A program made the position numbers and the translations under genes. From positions 1 through 10,487 of the forward strand of contig JBGPKH010000291.1 of NCBI GenBank assembly GCA_041485845.1: a stretch of 10,487 nucleotides of DNA, given 5' to 3'. This stretch comes from OMOG01 sp041485845 (lineage in GTDB: Bacteria > Acidobacteriota > Terriglobia > Bryobacterales > Bryobacteraceae). Position 1 is the stretch's first letter; every line of letters starts with the position of its first letter. Of this stretch, positions 6,152-10,487 are shown piece after piece. A model generated the notes under the pieces. The model did not search any database. It saw only the letters and a list, made by a program, of their open reading frames with translations, and was not told the DNA's origin.

Positions 6152-6290
6152 GTCGAGGCGGGCCGGCAACCCGCACCGCAAGGTTGACAACTACCCCGTA
6201 TGAATCGCGGCAGTTCTGAAGTAACATAGCGTAGAATATCGTTCACATGGTCGTAACGTTCCTGCGGTAATGTGGGTTCTTAACTCGCTT

Positions 6291-6299
6291 GAAAGGGGG
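6291..6299 (+). promoter_or_regulatory. Shine-Dalgarno of the TonB-dependent receptor gene
   Basis: GAAAGGGGG ends 5 nt before ATG 6305. With the signal peptide that follows directly, it fixes the receptor start. Confidence 0.6.
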
Positions 6300-6304
6300 T
6301 TGTT

Positions 6305-9300
6305 ATGCGTATTCTCGCAGCCGGTTTGCTACTCGTCAGCCTGGCTTCCGTCGGTATTGCACAATTCGAAACAGCCGTTGTGCTGGGAACTGTGCGGGAC
6401 GCTTCGCAAGGCGTCATTGCTGACGCCAAAGTGACGCTGGTCAATCTCGAGACCGGCATCACTGCCACGATCAACAGCGACGTCAACGGCAATTATCTGT
6501 TCAATAACGTAAAGGTGGGGCGCTACAAAGTCAGCGCCGAGAAGCCCGGCTTTGCCACTGCCAGGGCCGACGACTTCGGCGTCAACGTCAACGCGCGCCA
6601 GCGTGTCGACCTCACGATGAACGTGGGACAGGTCACCGAATCGGTGCAGGTAACCGCGGCCGTGGTCGCCGTGGAGTCCGACTCCACCGAGCGCGGCCAG
6701 GTGGTGAGCCAGCGGCAGATTGTCGAACTGCCGCTCAATGGCCGTAACTACGCCGACCTTTCGCTGCTGACCACCGGGGTGCGGCGCTCCGACTACGCCT
6801 TCGCCAACCCTCCGCGTGACGCCGCGTTCAACGTCAACGGCCAGCGTTCGGTGTTCAACAATTTCCTGATGGACGGCGTGGACAACAACGCCTACGGCAC
6901 GTCGAACCAGGGATTTTCGAGCCAGGTGGTGCAGCCCACGCCGGATGCCCTGGCGGAGTTCAAGGTGGTGACCATGCTGCCCAGCGCCGAGTATGGGCGG
7001 AGCTCGGGTTCGGTGATCAACGCCGCGTTCAAGTCGGGCACCAACGGGCTACACGGCAGCGCATGGGAATTCCTGCGCAACACCAGTCTCAACGCGGTGG
7101 GTTTCTTCAAGCCCGCCACCGGAAAGCCGGCCTTGCAGCGCAATCAATTCGGCGCGACTATCGGCGGACCCATTGTCAAGAATCGCGCCTTCTTTTTCGC
7201 CGATTATGAGGGCTTCCGCGAGATCCAAAAGTTCGTCTCCTTCTCTTCGATCCCCTCGATCGACGACCGGCGCGGCCTGTTCCCGGTGCCGGTGCGCAAT
7301 CCGCTCACGGGCGAAGAGTTTCCCGCGAACACCCCGATCCCCACCGCCAAGATGACGGCCTTTGCGGCGAAGGTGCTGAACGAACTGCCCACCCCGACAG
7401 GCGCGGGCCGCGCGTCTAACCTCAACAACCTGCGCCGGGACCGCAACTACAACGACAAGTTCGACCTCAAGCTCGACGGGCAAATCAGCAACCGGATGAC
7501 GACGTTCGTGCGCCTCAGCCAGCGCAAGAGCAACTACCTCCAGGCGCCCGACCTGCCCGGACCGTCGGGCAGCAATGGCAATGGATTCATCCGCGCCCTC
7601 AACCAGGCGCTGGCCGCGGCATACACATACAACGTCTCGGCAACCGAGCTGTTTGAGGCGCGTCTCGGCGTTTCCCGCACCATCGCCGGGAAATATCCGG
7701 TGGGACTCGGCGGACCGAACATGCAGGCAGGCTACGGCATCAGCGGCCTGCCCACCGATTCGCGGATTGCCGGGGGCCTCAACTCTCAGAGCGTCACCGG
7801 GTTCACCGCGATGGGCCGTCAGTCCACCAATCCCCAGTGGCAATACCCCACGGTTGTCAATCCGAAGTTCGTGTTCACCAAGATCGCGCGCCGCCACACG
7901 CTGAAAGCCGGCTACGAGTTCCAGATCAGCCACACGGAAGTGCAGGACGTCAACCCACTCTACGGCCAGGACCTCTACAGCGGGACGTTCAGTTGCATTC
8001 CGACGCCGCCGGCACTGCGCTGCACGTCCGCGCAGGTGGGCTCCAACTCGACCACCTACAACCTGGCCGATTTCATGTTCGGCGCCCGTACCGATTATCA
8101 GCTTGCCAGCCTCTTCGTAGCGCAGATGCGCAAGCGTGCCCATTACTTCTTTGTCCAGGACGACTGGAAGGTGAACTCCAAGCTGACCCTCAACCTGGGC
8201 GTGCGTTATGAGTACGTCACGCCGTATTGGGAAGCCAACAACCAGCTCACCAATCTGGATCCGGCGGCGGGCGCCATTCTGAAGGCTAAGGACGGCGGTA
8301 TTTCCGACCGCGCGCTGGTCAACCCCGACCGCAACGACTGGGGCCCGCGCATCGGAGTCGCTTACACACTGGACCCCAAGACGGTGATCCGCACCGGCTA
8401 CGGGATCAGCTATGTTCACTTCAACCGCACCGGAAGCGCCGATATCCTGGCTATCAACGGGCCGCAGGTGGTGTCGGCTCTGGTCAACCAGGTCTCCGCT
8501 TTCGGCACTTCGTCGTTCATCCCCACGCAGAGCGGCTACCCCGACGGCCTGACCTCACCCAACCGGCTGGATCCAAAGATTGCCAATCTGGCGTACATCC
8601 CGCGGGACTTCCGCGACGCCTACGTGCAGAACTGGGTGTTCTCCATCCAGCGCGAGATCCTTAAGGACACGATTCTGGATGTGGGCTATGTAGGCAACAA
8701 CACCACCAACCTGATCACCATCGCGGACTTCAACCAGGCTCGTCCGCTTCGCGCCGGTGAGACACTGGCCACCAGTTCCCTGCTTTCCCGCCGGCCGTAC
8801 CAGGCTTTCGGGCCGGTCACGGTGACGTGGCCGCACGCCTTCGCGAACTACCACGCTTTACAGGTCCGCTTCGAGCATCGCACCAGCAAGGGCCTCTATC
8901 TGCTCAACTCGTTTGTATACAGCAAGGCTATTGACAATTCCGGGCAGTCGCTGGAATCGCAGGGCGCCGGCGCCCACCCGAGTCCGCAGAACTTCTACGA
9001 TCTGAACTCCGACAAGTCCGTCTCGGATTTCGATCAGACGTTCAACAACACCACCAGCGTGGTATACGACCTGCCGGTCGGCAAGGCCCGCAAGTATGGC
9101 AGCAGCCTTCCCGCAGCGCTGGACTACGCAATAGGGGGCTGGCAGCTTTCCGGCATCAACAACATGTGGAGCGGGCAACCGCTCAACCTTAGCTATAGCC
9201 CCAGCTCCGATCAGCAGGTCTCCGTTTCCCTGAACGATTTCCGTGGCGGCCTCAGCTATCGGCCGAACCTGATCGGGCCGGCGCTCACGCCCGACGGCCA

Positions 9301-9610
9301 GCGCTCCATCGACAACTACATCAACCCGCTGACGGTAGTAGTGCCGACCGATCCCACGCAGCCTTTCGGCAATGCAGGCCGCAACATCGTGCGCGGCTAC
9401 CCGCTTTACCAGCTCGATTTGGGGATTGGAAAGAACTTCGCGCTGCCCCGCGAGGGCATGCGGCTGCAGTTCCGCACCGAGATGTTCAACGCATTCAACA
9501 AGTCGAACTTCCGCAACGCGAACCTGAATCGTTCGGCGGCGGGCTTCGGGCAAGTGCGAGGGACCTTCCCGGCGCGCCAGATCCAGTTCGGGCTGCGACT
9601 GATGTTCTGA
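6305..9610 (+). CDS. TonB-dependent receptor, Oar-like, with carboxypeptidase regulatory-like domain
   Basis: 1101 aa outer-membrane protein. A signal peptide (about residues 1-19, hydrophobic GLLLVSLASVGIA) is followed by a carboxypeptidase-regulatory-like beta-sandwich at about 25-108 (VVLGTVRDASQGVIADAKVT, then NGNYLFNNVKVGRY). The plug domain is at about 115-260: VELPLNGRNY 140-149, NVNGQRS 176-182, DGVDNN 190-195, AEYGRSSGSVINA 228-240. The rest is a long beta-barrel ending in the expected terminal Phe (QFGLRLMF). The plug and barrel-entry wording matches the large Oar-like receptor family expanded in Acidobacteriota. TonB/ExbBD energise import of large or scarce substrates through such proteins, but the ligand cannot be deduced. 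A strong Shine-Dalgarno precedes ATG 6305. glpD follows 54 bp downstream on the same strand behind a hairpin. The frame is intact throughout. Confidence 0.92.
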   Translation: MRILAAGLLLVSLASVGIAQFETAVVLGTVRDASQGVIADAKVTLVNLETGITATINSDVNGNYLFNNVKVGRYKVSAEKPGFATARADDFGVNVNARQRVDLTMNVGQVTESVQVTAAVVAVESDSTERGQVVSQRQIVELPLNGRNYADLSLLTTGVRRSDYAFANPPRDAAFNVNGQRSVFNNFLMDGVDNNAYGTSNQGFSSQVVQPTPDALAEFKVVTMLPSAEYGRSSGSVINAAFKSGTNGLHGSAWEFLRNTSLNAVGFFKPATGKPALQRNQFGATIGGPIVKNRAFFFADYEGFREIQKFVSFSSIPSIDDRRGLFPVPVRNPLTGEEFPANTPIPTAKMTAFAAKVLNELPTPTGAGRASNLNNLRRDRNYNDKFDLKLDGQISNRMTTFVRLSQRKSNYLQAPDLPGPSGSNGNGFIRALNQALAAAYTYNVSATELFEARLGVSRTIAGKYPVGLGGPNMQAGYGISGLPTDSRIAGGLNSQSVTGFTAMGRQSTNPQWQYPTVVNPKFVFTKIARRHTLKAGYEFQISHTEVQDVNPLYGQDLYSGTFSCIPTPPALRCTSAQVGSNSTTYNLADFMFGARTDYQLASLFVAQMRKRAHYFFVQDDWKVNSKLTLNLGVRYEYVTPYWEANNQLTNLDPAAGAILKAKDGGISDRALVNPDRNDWGPRIGVAYTLDPKTVIRTGYGISYVHFNRTGSADILAINGPQVVSALVNQVSAFGTSSFIPTQSGYPDGLTSPNRLDPKIANLAYIPRDFRDAYVQNWVFSIQREILKDTILDVGYVGNNTTNLITIADFNQARPLRAGETLATSSLLSRRPYQAFGPVTVTWPHAFANYHALQVRFEHRTSKGLYLLNSFVYSKAIDNSGQSLESQGAGAHPSPQNFYDLNSDKSVSDFDQTFNNTTSVVYDLPVGKARKYGSSLPAALDYAIGGWQLSGINNMWSGQPLNLSYSPSSDQQVSVSLNDFRGGLSYRPNLIGPALTPDGQRSIDNYINPLTVVVPTDPTQPFGNAGRNIVRGYPLYQLDLGIGKNFALPREGMRLQFRTEMFNAFNKSNFRNANLNRSAAGFGQVRGTFPARQIQFGLRLMF

Positions 9611-9612
9611 TT

Positions 9613-9638
9613 GTGGGACAGGCCTCCCGGCCTGTCCT
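9613..9638. terminator. GTGGGACAGG hairpin after the receptor gene, possible terminator
   Basis: GGACAGGCC (9616-9624) pairs perfectly with GGCCTGTCC (9629-9637) over a 4-nt TCCC loop, starting 3 bp after the receptor stop codon. Only a weak pyrimidine run (TCTT) follows. It may be a dispersed palindrome that doubles as a terminator or processing site between the receptor gene and glpD. Confidence 0.5.
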
Positions 9639-9664
9639 CTTGCGCCCGCAATGCTGGAAGAGCG

Positions 9665-10487
9665 ATGACGCGAGCGGAGATGTACCGGCGGTTTCAGTCC
9701 CATGGCGGACTGTGGGACTTGATCGTGGTGGGCGGTGGCGCGACGGGTGTCGGCGTGGCCATCGACGGCGCCTCGCGCGGCTACGACGTGCTGCTGCTCG
9801 AGCAGAGCGACTTCGGCAAAGGGACGTCGAGCCGCAGCACCAAGCTGGTGCATGGCGGCGTGCGCTACCTGGAACAGGGCAACCTGACGCTGGTGATGGA
9901 AGCGCTGAAGGAGCGCGGGCTGCTGCTGCAGAACGCGCCGCACCTGGTGCGCAATCTGGGCTTCGTGGTGCCGAACTACGACTGGTGGGAGGCGCCGTTC
10001 TACGGAATCGGTTTGAAGCTCTACAACCTGCTCGCCGGGAAGTACGGGTTCGGGGCTTCCCGCATTCTCTCGAAGGAAGAGACGCTGGAGCGGCTGCCGA
10101 CGATCAACACGGAAGGGCTGCGCGGTGGGGTGATTTACTTCGACGGGCAGTTCGACGACTCGCGGCTGTTGATCAACCTGGTGGCCACGGCGTACGAACA
10201 GGGGGCGGCGCTGCTGAACTATGCGCAAGTCACCGCACTGACCAAGGACGATGACGGGTTCGTGAACGGCGTGACGTTCCGCGACGCGGAAACCGGCGAG
10301 GAACTCGCGGCCAGCGGCCGCGTGGTGATCAACGCGACCGGGCCTTTTACCGACGATCTGCGGCGGAGGGCCGAGCCCTCCGTCGAACCGATGATCGCGC
10401 CGAGCCAGGGGATCCACCTGGTTTTCGATGAATCGTTTCTGCCGGGCGAGAGCGCGATCATGGTGCCGCATACCAGCGATGGGCGCG
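9665..10487 (+). CDS. glpD: Aerobic glycerol-3-phosphate dehydrogenase, N-terminal part (cut by window end)
   Basis: 274 codons are present of an expected 500 or more; the frame is open at the window edge. GlpD is an FAD-dependent, membrane-associated enzyme that oxidises sn-glycerol-3-phosphate to dihydroxyacetone phosphate and passes electrons to quinone. Visible features: the dinucleotide-binding motif VVGGGATGVGVA (Gly 23-25 and 28), the acidic E46 ending the second strand, the hallmark block GTSSRSTKLVHGGVRYL (53-69), then NYDWWEAPFYGIG, YFDGQFDDSRL, VINATGPF and PSQGIHLVF, all in order. GGAAG lies 4 nt before ATG 9665. ATG 9680 (MYRRFQ) is an alternative start. It may be co-transcribed with the upstream receptor gene, although a hairpin lies between. 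Functionally it links to the phosphodiesterase and GlpT about 6 kb upstream. Confidence 0.93.
   Translation, partial: MTRAEMYRRFQSHGGLWDLIVVGGGATGVGVAIDGASRGYDVLLLEQSDFGKGTSSRSTKLVHGGVRYLEQGNLTLVMEALKERGLLLQNAPHLVRNLGFVVPNYDWWEAPFYGIGLKLYNLLAGKYGFGASRILSKEETLERLPTINTEGLRGGVIYFDGQFDDSRLLINLVATAYEQGAALLNYAQVTALTKDDDGFVNGVTFRDAETGEELAASGRVVINATGPFTDDLRRRAEPSVEPMIAPSQGIHLVFDESFLPGESAIMVPHTSDGR

Noticed and set aside
6184..6189. TTGACA as a -35 box for the receptor gene
   Set aside because: No -10-like hexamer at 16-18 bp; the nearest candidates are about 10 bp (TATGAA) or 42 bp (TAGAAT) away.
7049..8419. 456-codon minus-strand frame inside the receptor gene
   Set aside because: Exact antisense of a conserved receptor, His/Arg/Val/Gly-rich, no motifs.
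8858..10471. 537-codon minus-strand frame across the receptor end and glpD
   Set aside because: Antisense of two conserved genes, with composition dictated by their codon usage.

Overview
The window looks like chromosomal DNA of an Acidobacteriota member, probably of the Solibacter/Bryobacter type. This is inferred from gene content, not from a marker gene. It is GC-rich, carries a very large Oar-like TonB-dependent receptor with an N-terminal carboxypeptidase-regulatory-like domain, has a PknB-type kinase written in the style common in that phylum, and contains short dispersed palindromes of the GTGGGACAGG type.

Layout. (1) 1-657, minus: N-terminal part of a Ser/Thr protein kinase whose sequence stops looking like a kinase at about position 123. 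(2) 749-1390, plus: secreted RNase T2. (3) 1408-2283, minus, and 2317-3660, plus: a divergent pair of a secreted glycerophosphodiester phosphodiesterase and a GlpT-type glycerol-3-phosphate antiporter. (4) 3722-5310: an accessory island with a decayed tyrosine recombinase (one-base frameshift at the catalytic Lys codon, C-terminus missing) and a type II toxin-antitoxin pair (ribbon-helix-helix antitoxin plus PIN toxin; the toxin tail is also knocked out of frame by one base). (5) 5311-6304: about 1 kb without a convincing gene but with much structure, above all two related hairpin/core/arm modules at 5813-6091. (6) 6305-9610, plus: the 1101-aa TonB-dependent receptor. (7) 9665 to the end, plus: N-terminal half of aerobic glycerol-3-phosphate dehydrogenase GlpD.

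How the genes fit together (inference). The non-mobile genes make a plausible scavenging set for phosphorus and carbon. RNase T2 and the phosphodiesterase act outside the cytoplasm on RNA and on deacylated phospholipids, GlpT imports the released glycerol-3-phosphate, and GlpD oxidises it to dihydroxyacetone phosphate. The receptor's ligand cannot be read from the sequence. The recombinase/toxin-antitoxin island and the structured intergenic region separate the glpT side from the glpD side.

The strongest candidate for something undescribed is the pair of modules at 5813-6091. Each has a perfect inverted repeat, a core of about 80 nt (79% identical between the two over 71 ungapped positions), and then another copy of that module's own right arm. 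Arm sequences differ between modules but match within each.
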